Assembly (NCBI GenBank): GCA_028865305.1
Contig: JAGWKM010000008.1
Coordinates: forward strand, 1-38,793
Source of the DNA: Patescibacteria group bacterium
GTDB lineage: Bacteria > Patescibacteriota > Minisyncoccia > UBA6257 > 2-01-FULL-56-20
Direction: 5' to 3'
DNA length: 38,793 nucleotides
In this document: positions 24,401 through 38,470 of the stretch, in pieces
Layout: each line of letters begins with the position of its first letter
Numbering within the stretch: the stretch's first letter is position 1
Program-made: the position numbers and the translations under genes
The notes under the pieces: model-generated
What the model was told of the DNA's origin: nothing
Databases searched by the model: none
The model's input: only the letters and a program-made list of their open reading frames with translations

Positions 24401-25282
24401 ATGTCAAATAAATTACAAATTACCATAACAGCCCTGGCGCTCGCAGCCATGGCGGCACTTACTGCCGCGCCGGCCTTTGCCTTAACGGTTGGCACGAATA
24501 TCGGGCTTTCCGCGAATGCAAATGTGAATGCCGGCGGCGCAAATGCGAATGCCGGCGTGAGCACCACCGCGAAAATGACAGTCAGCGCCGCCGCGGAAGC
24601 CCGAATGGAAAACCGGGCGAACCAGGAAATCACGCGCCGCGTCGACGTCCTGAATGCCTTGATTGCCCGCATAAACGCAATGCAGAACCTTTCGACGGAC
24701 GACAAGACCGCGCTTTCCACGTCGATCCAGACGCAGATCAGCAATCTGACCGACCTGCAATCGAAGATAACCGCGGACGCGAGCGACACGACGGCGCTTC
24801 GGACCGACGTGCAATCCATTACTGGTTCTTACCGGATTTTCGCGCTCATACGGCCGCAGGCCGCGATTGAAGCTGCGGCGGACCGGATTCTCTCCATCGC
24901 GAGCCTGATGGGCACGATTGGCGCGAAACTGCAGGCAAGGATCACTTCCTCGACTGCGAATGCGAGCTCAATGGTCTCGATCTATAACGAATTTACGGCG
25001 AAAGTCACGGCGGCCCAAACCGCGGCAAATGCAGCGGTGAACGAAGTGGCTTCGCTCCAGCCCGACATGGGCAATAAGACGCAAATGCAGGCAAACCTGA
25101 CGGCGCTGAAAGACGCGCGAACGAAGATCCAGGCGGCGCAGCAGGACTTGGTTGCGGCAAGGAAAAGCGCGGGTGAAATCGTGAAAATCCTCATCCAGAA
25201 CGATAAAGCGATCCTCAAAACGCAGGCCTCGACAACCGTGAATGCATCAGGTTCCGTGAATGCTTCCGGATCGGCGCAATAG
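24401..25282 (+). CDS. Exported coiled-coil protein
   Basis: The 293-residue protein has a clear signal peptide (residues 1-27, ending APAFA), a repeat-like Asn/Ala linker (NANVNAGGANANAG) and a long Ala/Thr-rich helical part from about 62 to 280 likely to form a coiled coil. The C-terminus repeats NASGSVNASGSAQ. It is followed by a strong terminator. The family is not recognised; related exported proteins of this sort are frequent in Patescibacteria. Confidence 0.8.
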   Translation: MSNKLQITITALALAAMAALTAAPAFALTVGTNIGLSANANVNAGGANANAGVSTTAKMTVSAAAEARMENRANQEITRRVDVLNALIARINAMQNLSTDDKTALSTSIQTQISNLTDLQSKITADASDTTALRTDVQSITGSYRIFALIRPQAAIEAAADRILSIASLMGTIGAKLQARITSSTANASSMVSIYNEFTAKVTAAQTAANAAVNEVASLQPDMGNKTQMQANLTALKDARTKIQAAQQDLVAARKSAGEIVKILIQNDKAILKTQASTTVNASGSVNASGSAQ

Positions 25283-25292
25283 CAAGGAAAAT

Positions 25293-25350
25293 AAAACGGG
25301 CGCTTGAAAGCAGTTTAGGCGGGAATGACTGCTTTCAAGCGCCCGTTTTT
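25293..25350. terminator. Strong bidirectional terminator
   Basis: A stem of 20 bp, beginning AACGGGCGCTTGAAAG, closes a 13-base loop, with A-rich sequence before it and a run of five T at its end. It separates the exported-protein operon from the convergent rpsF-ssb-rplK operon. Confidence 0.95.
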
Positions 25351-25356
25351 GGTCCG

Positions 25357-25782
25357 TTAATCCTTCACCTCGATTCCCATATTCTTTGCGGTGCCGGCGA
25401 TTATCTTTTCAGCAGCTTCGAGATCGTTCGCGTTCAGGTCGGGCATTTTCTTTTCGGCTATGGCGCGGATATCCGCTTTGCTTACCTTGCCCACTTTTTC
25501 AGTCAGGGCATTTTTTGATCCCTTCTCGATGCCCGCGGCTTTCTTCAAGAGCGCCGAAGCCGGCGGCGTTTTAAGGATGAACGAAAAACTGCGGTCTTCG
25601 TAGATCGTAATCATCGCGGGCACCACGTCTCCCTTCATCTCCTTTGTGGCGTCATTGAACTGCTTGCAGAATTCGGCAATGTTGATGCCCTGCGGACCCA
25701 AAGCGGTTCCGACCGGAGGCGCTGGATTGGCAGCGCCGGCGGGCAGCTGAAGCTTGATGATGGTTTTTATTTTTTTAGCCAT
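25357..25782 (-). CDS. rplK: Ribosomal protein uL11
   Basis: Stalk-base protein of the large subunit. The 141 residues have the family length and motifs: [21 protein letters not shown] at the N-terminus, the [15 protein letters not shown] helix and a C-terminal rRNA-binding domain. It is normally followed by rplA (uL1) and then rplJ-rplL; here the terminator follows at once and it is instead the last gene after rpsF and ssb. Confidence 0.97.
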   Translation of the reverse strand: MAKKIKTIIKLQLPAGAANPAPPVGTALGPQGINIAEFCKQFNDATKEMKGDVVPAMITIYEDRSFSFILKTPPASALLKKAAGIEKGSKNALTEKVGKVSKADIRAIAEKKMPDLNANDLEAAEKIIAGTAKNMGIEVKD

Positions 25783-25792
25783 AGTGTTGAGA

Positions 25793-25845
25793 AGTAGAAT
25801 GTATAACGTAGAAAGTAGAAAGGGTAATCCACTCTACATTCTACA
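25793..25845. repeat. Heptad-repeat inverted array between ssb and rplK
   Basis: Adjacent units GTAGAAT, GTATAAC, GTAGAAA, GTAGAAA (25794-25821) face CTCTACATTCTAC. It lies inside an operon. Confidence 0.85.
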
Positions 25846-25848
25846 ATT

Positions 25849-26361
25849 TTAAAACGGTATCTCTTCCGGCTTTATCTCGCCCTCTTCTTCCAAATTGATA
25901 GTCGGGATCTCCTCAAGTGGTGGAAGCCCTTGTGGTGCGCTCGCGGTTGGAGCTGGCTGGTTTGCCGCCGGAGCATTCATCCTTGTTCCCTGCTCCTTGC
26001 TCCATGTCCCCTGTCCCATACCACCCGTTCCCGCTGGCCTTGGCCCGAGCTGCATCCGCTCGCACATGACCTCGGTCGTCCGGCGCTGCTGGCCCTGTTT
26101 ATCAGTCCAGCTCCGCGTCTGCAGGCGCCCTTCGATCAGGACCGTCGCGCCCTTCGTGAGGAACTGTCCGGCAATTTCCGCCGTACGGCCCCATATCACG
26201 ACATTGTGGAATTCGGTCTGCTCCTGGCGCTGGTTGTTCTTGTCCATCCAGGTCCGGTTCGTCGCGACGCCGATCGTCGTTACGGACTGGCCGGTCGGCG
26301 TTGTCCGTAATTGAGGATCGGCAGTGACCCGGCCGACAATGATGACCTTGTTGTAGTCCAT
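25849..26361 (-). CDS. ssb: Single-stranded DNA-binding protein with repeat-coded linker
   Basis: The 170-residue protein has an N-terminal OB fold (residues 1-105; VIIVGRVTADPQLR, TEFHNVVIWGRTAEIAGQFL, GRLQTRSWTDKQGQQRRTTEV), a flexible linker and the acidic tip IKPEEIPF used to bind partner proteins. Residues about 115-127 of the linker (GQGTWSKEQGTRM) are encoded by a heptad array, GGGACAG, GGGACAT, GGAGCAA, GGAGCAG, GGAACAA on the minus strand. The start follows a TATCAT box by six bases, so it may also be transcribed alone. It lies between rpsF and rplK. Confidence 0.96.
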   Translation of the reverse strand: MDYNKVIIVGRVTADPQLRTTPTGQSVTTIGVATNRTWMDKNNQRQEQTEFHNVVIWGRTAEIAGQFLTKGATVLIEGRLQTRSWTDKQGQQRRTTEVMCERMQLGPRPAGTGGMGQGTWSKEQGTRMNAPAANQPAPTASAPQGLPPLEEIPTINLEEEGEIKPEEIPF

Positions 26362-26384
26362 GGTGGTATGATATCAATGATAAA

Positions 26385-26510
26385 TTCCAAATGACAAATG
26401 ACAAACGTATGTCCAATGGAAGAAATGTTAAATATTGGACATTAAGACATTCTTTTCATTCGTTTGTCATTTTCATTCGTTTGTCATTAGACATTTGTCA
26501 TTTGTCATTA
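26385..26510. repeat. Inverted array of AAATGAC-type units
   Basis: Left half AAATGAC, AAATGAC, AAACG and right half with repeated CATTTGTCATTTGTCATT and TTCATTCGTTTGTCATT. It fills the spacer between rpsF and ssb and runs up to the rpsF stop codon. Confidence 0.85.
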
Positions 26511-26945
26511 CTGCAAAATCTCCTCTATCTTCTTTTCGAGCGCCTCGTTGCTCAACGGCTGCGGCGCAGCTTTGACTTCCAATAACCCCTTCGCGGCGCT
26601 CGGAGCGGCGCGCCTGCGCGGGACAGCCGCCGGCTGCTCGGCAGCCGCAGCGACTCCGGTCGATTTGAGCGATATGATCAGGAACCGCAAAAGATCCTGG
26701 CGCGTGCGCAAATCTTCTTCCAGTTTCTTCGCGTCCTCGCCGTACGCGCGGAACGTCATATAAGCGAAAATCCCGTCGCGCTGCTTCTTGATCGGATACG
26801 CAAAAGCGATCCGCTTCGGATTAAAAGCACCGACAACCTCGCCGCCGTGCTGGCCGACGAAAGCCGCGAGTCCCGGCAGCTCGTCTTCGGTCTTCGCGAG
26901 CACCGAGAATTCATATAATTTTTTGTCGCGTTCGGATTGATCCAT
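26508..26945 (-). CDS. rpsF: Ribosomal protein bS6 with C-terminal extension
   Basis: Small-subunit protein. Residues 5-95 form the bS6 fold (KLYEFSVLAKTEDELPGL, PKRIAFAYPIKKQRDGIFAYMTF). Residues about 96-145 are an extension with an Ala/Pro-rich link (AAAAEQPAAVPRRRAAPSAAK) and a final short helix (SNEALEKKIEEIL). It is first in the rpsF-ssb-rplK operon, with a good promoter upstream. The usual neighbour rpsR (bS18) is not present here. Confidence 0.95.
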   Translation of the reverse strand: MDQSERDKKLYEFSVLAKTEDELPGLAAFVGQHGGEVVGAFNPKRIAFAYPIKKQRDGIFAYMTFRAYGEDAKKLEEDLRTRQDLLRFLIISLKSTGVAAAAEQPAAVPRRRAAPSAAKGLLEVKAAPQPLSNEALEKKIEEILQ

Positions 26946-26950
26946 TGCAG

Positions 26951-27015
26951 GTAGATGGAGAATGGAGAATGGAGAATGGAACTTTTACCATTCTTCCTTC
27001 TCCGTCCTCTATACT
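26951..27015. repeat. GGAGAAT heptad array upstream of rpsF
   Basis: Three exact adjacent units GGAGAAT (26957-26977) face CCATTCTTCCTTCTCCGTCC. It lies within the rpsF leader if the promoter at 27029-27057 is used. The same unit is found inside thrS and mltG. Confidence 0.9.
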
Positions 27016-27028
27016 CCAATTAAGCCCA

Positions 27029-27057
27029 AGTATACTCCTCCGCGCTTGATCCGTCAA
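27029..27057 (-). promoter_or_regulatory. Promoter of the rpsF-ssb-rplK operon
   Basis: Minus-strand TTGACG (27052-27057) and TATACT (27029-27034) are separated by 17 bases. Transcription would start near 27022, giving a leader of about 77 bases that contains the GGAGAAT foldback. Confidence 0.8.
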
Positions 27058-27104
27058 TCTTGACACTGCTGGCCTAACTTCAGGATAGATTCTAAAATAT
27101 AATG

Positions 27105-28205
27105 ATGGTGGTGCGAATATTCAAATTTCTGGCCGCCGGATCCTTTATCCTCATCCTCGCCGTTATCGGACTTTTTTGGTTGCGCGCCCATGCTCCATCC
27201 GCTCCCGCAAAAACACCGCCCATCGCTCCGACAAACTCCATGCTGGGCGCGGCCTGGCAAGCAGTTCCGCAAAATCCCGTCATCACCGGCGGCTCTTGTT
27301 TTTCATGGCGATGCGCCGGCGTTACGGATCCCGCGCTCATCCAAAACCAGGACGGGACCGCTGCCATTTGGTTCACCACCATCGGCATTTATGATGTCGG
27401 CGGACAATATGCATCGAGCGGGCCTTATCTCGGCAGGGCCGTCGGCAGCATTTCTCCTTTCGAAACGTTTGCGGTTTCTCCCGATCAGCCAGTGACCTCC
27501 GTCGGCGCAACCGGAACCTGGGACCGTTATATTGAAACTCCGAGCGTCCGCAGGTTGAATGGTTCTTTGGCGATGTGGTATCTGGGATATGCGGAATCCG
27601 GATTCAAATCTCCGGCACTTGGCGAAATGCATGCCGCCGATTCTGCGGGCACCGCATGGATTCTTCCTCCTGATCCGATCTATCGTCCCCAGCCGGGCAA
27701 CTGGGACGGCACTCTTGTCACCGGCCCTACCGTTGTACGGGGACCGGACGGCCTCTGGCGCCTCTATTATAGCGGCATCGGCACCAAAAACGGCATCGGG
27801 CTGCTCACATCACCGGACGGCACCCACTGGAAAGCTTCTGCGGCAAATCCCGTATTTCTGAATGAACCGGGAAAATGGGATGACGAAATACTCGAACAAG
27901 CGGTGATCTATGCCCGCGGACAATATTGGATGTGGTATTCCGGTTGGCGCGGAACGCTCCAGCCGTCCACGCCGATATCGATCGGCCTCGCCACTTCGTC
28001 CGATGGCATACATTGGTCGCGCTACGCCGGAAATCCCGTGATCGTGCCCGGGCCTCCGGGATCCTGGGATGATCTCCGCGTTCTCGCGCCTGATGTCATC
28101 GTCCGGCCTGACGGGTCGTTCCTTATGGCGGCATATGGTTCTTCAAGAGCCGACGAAGGGCGAAGCGCCGGCTCAATCGGCCTCTGGGAATCGGACGCAA
28201 ATTAA
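27105..28205 (+). CDS. Membrane-anchored glycosidase-like beta-propeller protein
   Basis: The 366-residue protein has an N-terminal signal anchor (about 5-26) and a domain with the repeated pattern of five-bladed propellers of the GH43/GH32/GH130 group: CAGVTDPALIQNQDGTAAIWFTT, ETPSVRRLNGSLAMWYLG, GPTVVRGPDGLWRLYYSG, EQAVIYARGQYWMWYSGW and APDVIVRPDGSFLMAAYG. Blades begin with acidic residues placed like catalytic ones (TDPAL, WDDEILEQAV), so sugar binding or cleavage outside the cell is possible, but no subfamily is assigned. The second ATG is chosen because TAAAAT (27093-27098) lies six bases before it; the first, at 27102, is an alternative. Confidence 0.8.
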   Translation: MVVRIFKFLAAGSFILILAVIGLFWLRAHAPSAPAKTPPIAPTNSMLGAAWQAVPQNPVITGGSCFSWRCAGVTDPALIQNQDGTAAIWFTTIGIYDVGGQYASSGPYLGRAVGSISPFETFAVSPDQPVTSVGATGTWDRYIETPSVRRLNGSLAMWYLGYAESGFKSPALGEMHAADSAGTAWILPPDPIYRPQPGNWDGTLVTGPTVVRGPDGLWRLYYSGIGTKNGIGLLTSPDGTHWKASAANPVFLNEPGKWDDEILEQAVIYARGQYWMWYSGWRGTLQPSTPISIGLATSSDGIHWSRYAGNPVIVPGPPGSWDDLRVLAPDVIVRPDGSFLMAAYGSSRADEGRSAGSIGLWESDAN

Positions 28206-28208
28206 TCG

Positions 28209-35012
<6,804 letters not shown>

Positions 35013-35258
35013 TTTTATTAATTAAAATTTAAAATTTATTTAATGAAGTTTCCTGGAATCCCCGACATGAAATCCCGATGAAGGATTTGGTACAATGAAA
35101 GGGTAATAGAATCTTTGGAGGACTTTGCATAACAACAAAGATTTAAGAAAACGTTAAAAAATTCTTAAAAATTCATTAAATCCGGAACACAGAAAAAATG
35201 GCACAGACCTCCCCCTTGGCGGTGGAGACCGTTTTCGTTTCGAGGAACTGTTTTATAG

Positions 35259-35287
35259 ATTAAAGCGCATATGGCTTTTCCCGTCAA
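35259..35287 (-). promoter_or_regulatory. Proximal promoter of rpoBC
   Basis: Minus-strand TTGACG (35282-35287) and TTTAAT (35259-35264) with a 17-base spacer. It would give a leader of about 240 bases. Confidence 0.65.
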
Positions 35288-35339
35288 GCTTTTTGGAAAT
35301 CCTCGCGCAGGCGGGACCCCATGCTTCCCATAAGTACCA

Positions 35340-35368
35340 ATAATAAGCCAAGCCGCACTTTCCGTCAA
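35340..35368 (-). promoter_or_regulatory. Distal promoter of rpoBC
   Basis: Minus-strand TTGACG (35363-35368) and TATTAT (35340-35345) with a 17-base spacer, about 80 bases upstream of the proximal promoter. The -35 box is the same hexamer as in the proximal one. The region 35013-35258 below both promoters holds no convincing gene and is best read as the rpoBC leader. Confidence 0.75.
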
Positions 35369-35387
35369 GTGGCGCTCCGCATTTCGC

Positions 35388-35414
35388 GCGCAAATCGCAC
35401 AATGCGATTTGCGC
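35388..35414. repeat. Perfect 12-bp palindrome
   Basis: Arms GCGCAAATCGCA and TGCGATTTGCGC with a CAA loop, just upstream of the distal rpoBC promoter. It has no T-run, so it is either a regulator site or a small REP-like repeat. Confidence 0.6.
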
Positions 35415-35437
35415 ACGAGATGCTTCGCTTTTGGGAA

Positions 35438-35467
35438 ATAAAAAAAGGTGCCGTATTAAACGGCACC
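35438..35467 (-). terminator. Terminator of the small membrane protein gene
   Basis: Minus-strand stem GGTGCCGTT/AACGGCACC-type (plus-strand GGTGCCGT ... ACGGCACC) followed by a run of seven T. It isolates the rpoBC promoters from the upstream gene. Confidence 0.85.
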
Positions 35468-35484
35468 ATCCGCTTCCTCTGCAG

Positions 35485-35694
35485 TCATGCTCCTTGATAA
35501 ACTTGGACCATTTTGTAAATTGATAAGTTCACTCCCACTGCGCCGGATCCCATGCATAGATACGCATATGCGGATACCCATCGCACCGTCCTCTTTGAAA
35601 AATCTCCTCGCCGAACAGAATCGAGCGATACATCTACAAACTGGAGGAACGAGAAAAAGCTGATCAGACCTAAAGCCAATACGATAAAAGCCAT
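35485..35694 (-). CDS. Small membrane protein
   Basis: A 69-residue protein with a hydrophobic N-terminal helix (AFIVLALGLISFFSFLQFV) and a second, weaker one (VSAYAYLCMGSGAVGVNL). AGGGAGA lies 8 bases before the ATG and a terminator follows the stop, which support a real gene. No family is recognised. A longer overlapping frame on the same strand (to 35998) is less likely. Confidence 0.6.
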   Translation of the reverse strand: MAFIVLALGLISFFSFLQFVDVSLDSVRRGDFSKRTVRWVSAYAYLCMGSGAVGVNLSIYKMVQVYQGA

Positions 35695-35741
35695 TCGAAA
35701 TCTCCCTAATTTCAGAAAGGCTAAAAAACTTTTCAGTTAAC

Positions 35742-35796
35742 ATATTGCAGGATTGCAATATACAAGTTTGCATCTGTCGTGAAATGAATGTATAAA
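35742..35796. promoter_or_regulatory. Palindrome and promoter between divergent genes
   Basis: ATATTGCA-GGAT-TGCAATAT at 35742-35761 is a perfect inverted repeat. On the plus strand TTGCAT (35768-35773) and TATAAA (35791-35796) with a 17-base spacer form a promoter for the gene at 35816. The palindrome could be a regulator site shared by the two divergent genes. Confidence 0.5.
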
Positions 35797-35815
35797 GCCA
35801 GCAGCGGAGGTTTTT

Positions 35816-36300
35816 ATGTTTATCGCCATTGCGCAAGTTGCCGGAGGTAAAGAAATACTCCTTTGTCGTTTCGACCTGCCGACCAGCCGGAAATGTTTGA
35901 AGGAATTGAAACGGATGCTTTCCAAACAGAAAATGGAAACTGAATTTTGGAATGGCCGGAGGATACATCCTTCGGGCAAAATGCTGATCTGGCGGCATGC
36001 TAAATTCTCAATGAAGATACCCCGCCCTCACGGGCGGGGTATCTTCTCCCTCTTCGCCGCCCCGGAGGGGCGGCGTCCCACCGGCCAAAGCGCCGGCGGG
36101 ACCAAACTTCATCCGCACCCTTATGGGTGCGGTTTTAAGTTTGGAGAGTGATAAACAGAGTCTCAAAAGAAAAAGCCTTAGTGGCGCCGAAAAGTCTGCG
36201 TAAATCGCTCAAACAAGTCCGCGCCGACCAAAAATTGGAAGATGAGTTCGATGAGATGCTCTTTCTCGATTCATTGAGATATCGAATGCGCTCATTCTGA
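35816..36300 (+). pseudogene. Gene interrupted by the structured element
   Basis: A good ribosome binding site (GCGGAGG) precedes ATG 35816. The frame runs for 66 codons (MFIAIAQVAGGKEILLCRFD ... RHAKFSM) into element copy 2. After the element a coding-like frame resumes (RVSKEKALVAPKSLRKSLKQ ... SLRYRMRSF) to TGA 36300, then a terminator. Removing 140 bases (36015-36154) would join the two parts into one frame of about 114 residues. No homologue is recognised. As it stands the frame ends inside the element. Confidence 0.55.
36010..36160 (+). mobile_element. Structured four-hairpin element, copy 2
   Basis: Matches 16390-16540 except at 36034 (G for A), 36088 (A for C) and 36156 (C for A). 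Stems here are 36013-36027 with 36032-36046 (15 bp, perfect), 36055-36063 with 36067-36075 (9 bp, perfect), an imperfect one at 36078-36100, and 36102-36109 with 36137-36144 enclosing 36113-36120 with 36125-36132. The first stem is longer than in copy 1, so copy 2 may be closer to the intact form. Confidence 0.75.
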
Positions 36301-36334
36301 TTTTGCCCCATCCGACTTCACAAACGGGATTTTC

Positions 36335-36375
36335 AAGGATTAGATCCGACGGTCGTCGAATCTAATCCTTTTTTT
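36335..36375 (+). terminator. Terminator after the interrupted gene
   Basis: Stem GGATTAGAT-CGACG / CGTCG-ATCTAATCC with small mismatches, then seven T. It follows the stop at 36300 by about 35 bases. Confidence 0.9.
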
Positions 36376-36495
36376 AAATTAATCTCAAAATATCTTCTTT
36401 CCAACCGGACAGGAACAGGTTTGACGGGCAGGTTGTTCTTACATTGACTTCGCGGTGACCGAGGATTCTCTCTCACGGCACTTTGGATCACCTCA

Positions 36496-36963
36496 ATGCC
36501 GGACTCGAACATTAAACCTTTATACAAAGAAACACTCCTGAAAGCCATCGAAAATAGCATTGGGAGCAGGATTTTCAATTCGCTCATTGTGAAATTCCAA
36601 GATACAGGAGCGGTGAAGGATATCCTGAACGACGGCGAATTTTCGTGCGCTTTTTTCGTGAGTTCGCTTCTCTATTTATTCGGGACCGTCCCCCGGACCT
36701 GCACAACGGTCAAAAGCTTGAGGGAAATGGCGTCGGACAAAAAGTGGAGGCGGATTTCTCCCGAAGAAGCAGAGGCGGGTGATGTCGTTTTCTGGGAAAA
36801 AATCGAGTTCGAAGACGGAACTGAAAATCCGCATGTCGGATTTGCACTAGGAAACGACGAAGCCGTGTCAACGAATTATATTAAAAAGATCATTGATAAA
36901 CATCCGCTGTCGCGAGAGGACCGCAAAGTTGAAGCAATCTACCGATATTCGTGGGACCAATAA
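36496..36963 (+). CDS. NlpC/P60-like cysteine peptidase
   Basis: A 155-residue protein with the likely catalytic Cys in the helix SCAFFVSSLLYLFG (near residue 50), a TTVKSLREM segment, the GDVVFW strand and the His in NPHVGFALGN. This order fits NlpC/P60 or CHAP-type amidohydrolases that cut cell-wall peptides. No signal peptide is seen, so it may act inside or be exported otherwise. The start is not supported by a ribosome binding site. A terminator follows, and it is convergent with mltG. Confidence 0.75.
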   Translation: MPDSNIKPLYKETLLKAIENSIGSRIFNSLIVKFQDTGAVKDILNDGEFSCAFFVSSLLYLFGTVPRTCTTVKSLREMASDKKWRRISPEEAEAGDVVFWEKIEFEDGTENPHVGFALGNDEAVSTNYIKKIIDKHPLSREDRKVEAIYRYSWDQ

Positions 36964-36969
36964 GAACCG

Positions 36970-36998
36970 CGGATTGTAAAAAAAACAGTCCGTTTTTT
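36970..36998 (+). terminator. Terminator between the peptidase gene and mltG
   Basis: Stem CGGATTGT/ACAGTCCG around an A-run, followed by six T. It overlaps the last base positions of mltG on the other strand. Confidence 0.75.
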
Positions 36999-37956
36999 AT
37001 TTCAAGTACAACGCGATGTTCTTATTCTGCTCGGCTAACGTTCTCGCGTAAATCGTCTTGCCGGTTTTGGGATCGCTCAAATAATACCAATACGGCGAAT
37101 TTTGCGGATGGAGGGCGGCCTGAATTACCTGGAGGCCGGGATTGCCGATGGGAGTCGGCGGCAGGCCTTTGTGATGGTAGGTGTCATACGGGCTGCTGGT
37201 TGCCGGCCGCTCACTACCAGATACTAAATTTCCATACTTGACCGTCGCATCCACGTCGAGGTACATGCCGGCGGCGAGCCGCTTTTCCAGGATGCCGGCG
37301 ACGATTGCCTGGTCGGCGGGCGTCTGCACTTCCTTTTCCAAAATAGAGGCGAGAATCAATGTCTGCTCGGCAGTCGAAGTAGTATCGCCCAAAACCGGCG
37401 CGGCTTTTGCCCGAAAATTATCCAAAAATTTTTGCACCACATCCTGAATGCCCGATCCGGGAGCGAATTGATAGGTGTCAGGGAAGAGATGGCCTTCAAG
37501 CGTACCCCATTCTCCATCCTCCATCCTCCATTCTCCATTCTTATCATACGCCACCAGCTCCCCCGGCTTTATCACGAGCGCGTTTGCCAATGCCGCATCG
37601 ATCTCATAGATATTTTTTCCCTCCGGAATCGTAACCGTGATCGGCTGCCCGCCGCTGCTCGCCAGTTGGCTTAAAATCGCAAACGACGACATCGCCGGAT
37701 CCAGCCGGTACAATCCCGCTTTGAGGTGGAATGCTTCGCCGCTTGCGACCGACGCGACCTCGAACGCCAAAGAGGATCGGATCAGGTTCGCCGCCGCAAG
37801 ACCATGCACGATATCCGTAAAACTTTCGCCATGCCGGATCTCAAAAACCACCGGAGCCGGATTCCCCGCATCCGCCGGGCGGAGCGCAAAATAAAAAATA
37901 CAGGCAACAGTGATGGCGGCAACCGCCGCGAGAATGGCCAGTTTGTTCTTCGACAT
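36997..37956 (-). CDS. mltG: MltG-like endolytic murein transglycosylase
   Basis: Cuts nascent glycan strands and so ends their synthesis. The 319-residue protein has an N-terminal membrane anchor (LAILAAVAAITVACIFYF), a LysM-like region (IRHGESFTDIVHGLAAANLI) and the YceG domain with the catalytic Glu in ASILEKEVQ and the later DATVKYG and YHHKGLPPTPIGNPGL motifs. I prefer the start MSKNKL at 37956; ATG 37974 would add six residues. A segment KNGEWRMEDGEWG before TLEGHLFPDTY is encoded by a GGAGAAT/GGAGGAT heptad array. Confidence 0.93.
   Translation of the reverse strand: MSKNKLAILAAVAAITVACIFYFALRPADAGNPAPVVFEIRHGESFTDIVHGLAAANLIRSSLAFEVASVASGEAFHLKAGLYRLDPAMSSFAILSQLASSGGQPITVTIPEGKNIYEIDAALANALVIKPGELVAYDKNGEWRMEDGEWGTLEGHLFPDTYQFAPGSGIQDVVQKFLDNFRAKAAPVLGDTTSTAEQTLILASILEKEVQTPADQAIVAGILEKRLAAGMYLDVDATVKYGNLVSGSERPATSSPYDTYHHKGLPPTPIGNPGLQVIQAALHPQNSPYWYYLSDPKTGKTIYARTLAEQNKNIALYLK
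37507..37541 (-). repeat. Heptad array inside mltG
   Basis: Coding strand units GGAGAAT, GGAGGAT, GGAGGAT, GGAGAAT in a row. They encode an in-frame peptide at about residues 139-150 of MltG, where relatives have a short loop before the conserved LEGxLFPDTY motif. Confidence 0.9.
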
Positions 37957-38019
37957 GAAAGCTGATTCTATCATCCCGCGCTCCGGAGCGCAAAAAATCC
38001 GCCGGGCGTTCGGCGGAGG

Positions 38020-38358
38020 CTAGGGACTGTCCATTTCGGAATCGCGCCGATAGGAGCCGCCGTATCGGATTAGCGGATACACCGCCTGTCCGTAACCATA
38101 CGGCGTGAAATTCGCCTCGAGCTCCCTCGGGGTGGCGCCCTTCGGGTCGATATCGAGGCGTTTCAAAAATTCCGCCAAACAGAGGAAATGGCCATCCTCT
38201 ATTATGACCTTTTGCTCCCGTTTGCCATGGCGGATACCGCACCGAAAACAATACGGCACGATATCCACGCGCTCGCGCGGGATTTGCTGCCGCCGGAGGT
38301 TCGCCTGGATCTGCTCGAGTTCCTTTTGGCTCCAGCACGGATGTTCTCTTTTATTCAT
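38020..38358 (-). CDS. Hypothetical Cys-containing protein
   Basis: A 112-residue protein with a CFRCG motif near 37-41 and another cysteine (HFLCLAEFLKRLDI), otherwise charged. GGGAGGCGG is directly upstream of the ATG and a promoter lies at 38391-38418, so the gene looks real. The fold is not recognised; a metal-binding or nucleic-acid role is possible. Confidence 0.65.
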   Translation of the reverse strand: MNKREHPCWSQKELEQIQANLRRQQIPRERVDIVPYCFRCGIRHGKREQKVIIEDGHFLCLAEFLKRLDIDPKGATPRELEANFTPYGYGQAVYPLIRYGGSYRRDSEMDSP

Positions 38359-38390
38359 ACCGCCTCCCGAAGCGTTAAACTTCTATTTGC

Positions 38391-38418
38391 ACTATAGCGG
38401 AACAGTAAAAAATTACAA
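38391..38418 (-). promoter_or_regulatory. Promoter of the 112-residue gene
   Basis: Minus-strand TTGTAA (38413-38418) and TATAGT (38391-38396) with a 16-base spacer, upstream of ATG 38358. Confidence 0.55.
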
Positions 38419-38437
38419 ATAGATCGCAGACAGGATG

Positions 38438-38462
38438 AAAAAACCGCTCTTCGCGGTTTTTT
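38438..38462. terminator. Bidirectional terminator after locus B
   Basis: Stem AAAAAACCGC/GCGGTTTTTT with a TCTTC loop. On the minus strand it follows locus B by 8 bases. Confidence 0.9.
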
Positions 38463-38470
38463 CTTTTCGT

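Noticed and set aside
35165-35416. 83-codon minus-strand frame with several cysteines
   Set aside because: It overlaps both rpoBC promoters and the palindrome at 35388-35414, has no ribosome binding site and no recognisable motif. The region is better read as promoter and leader.
35456-35998. 180-codon minus-strand frame
   Set aside because: It runs across the divergent promoter region, and overlaps a better-supported small gene at 35485-35694 and the gene at 35816.
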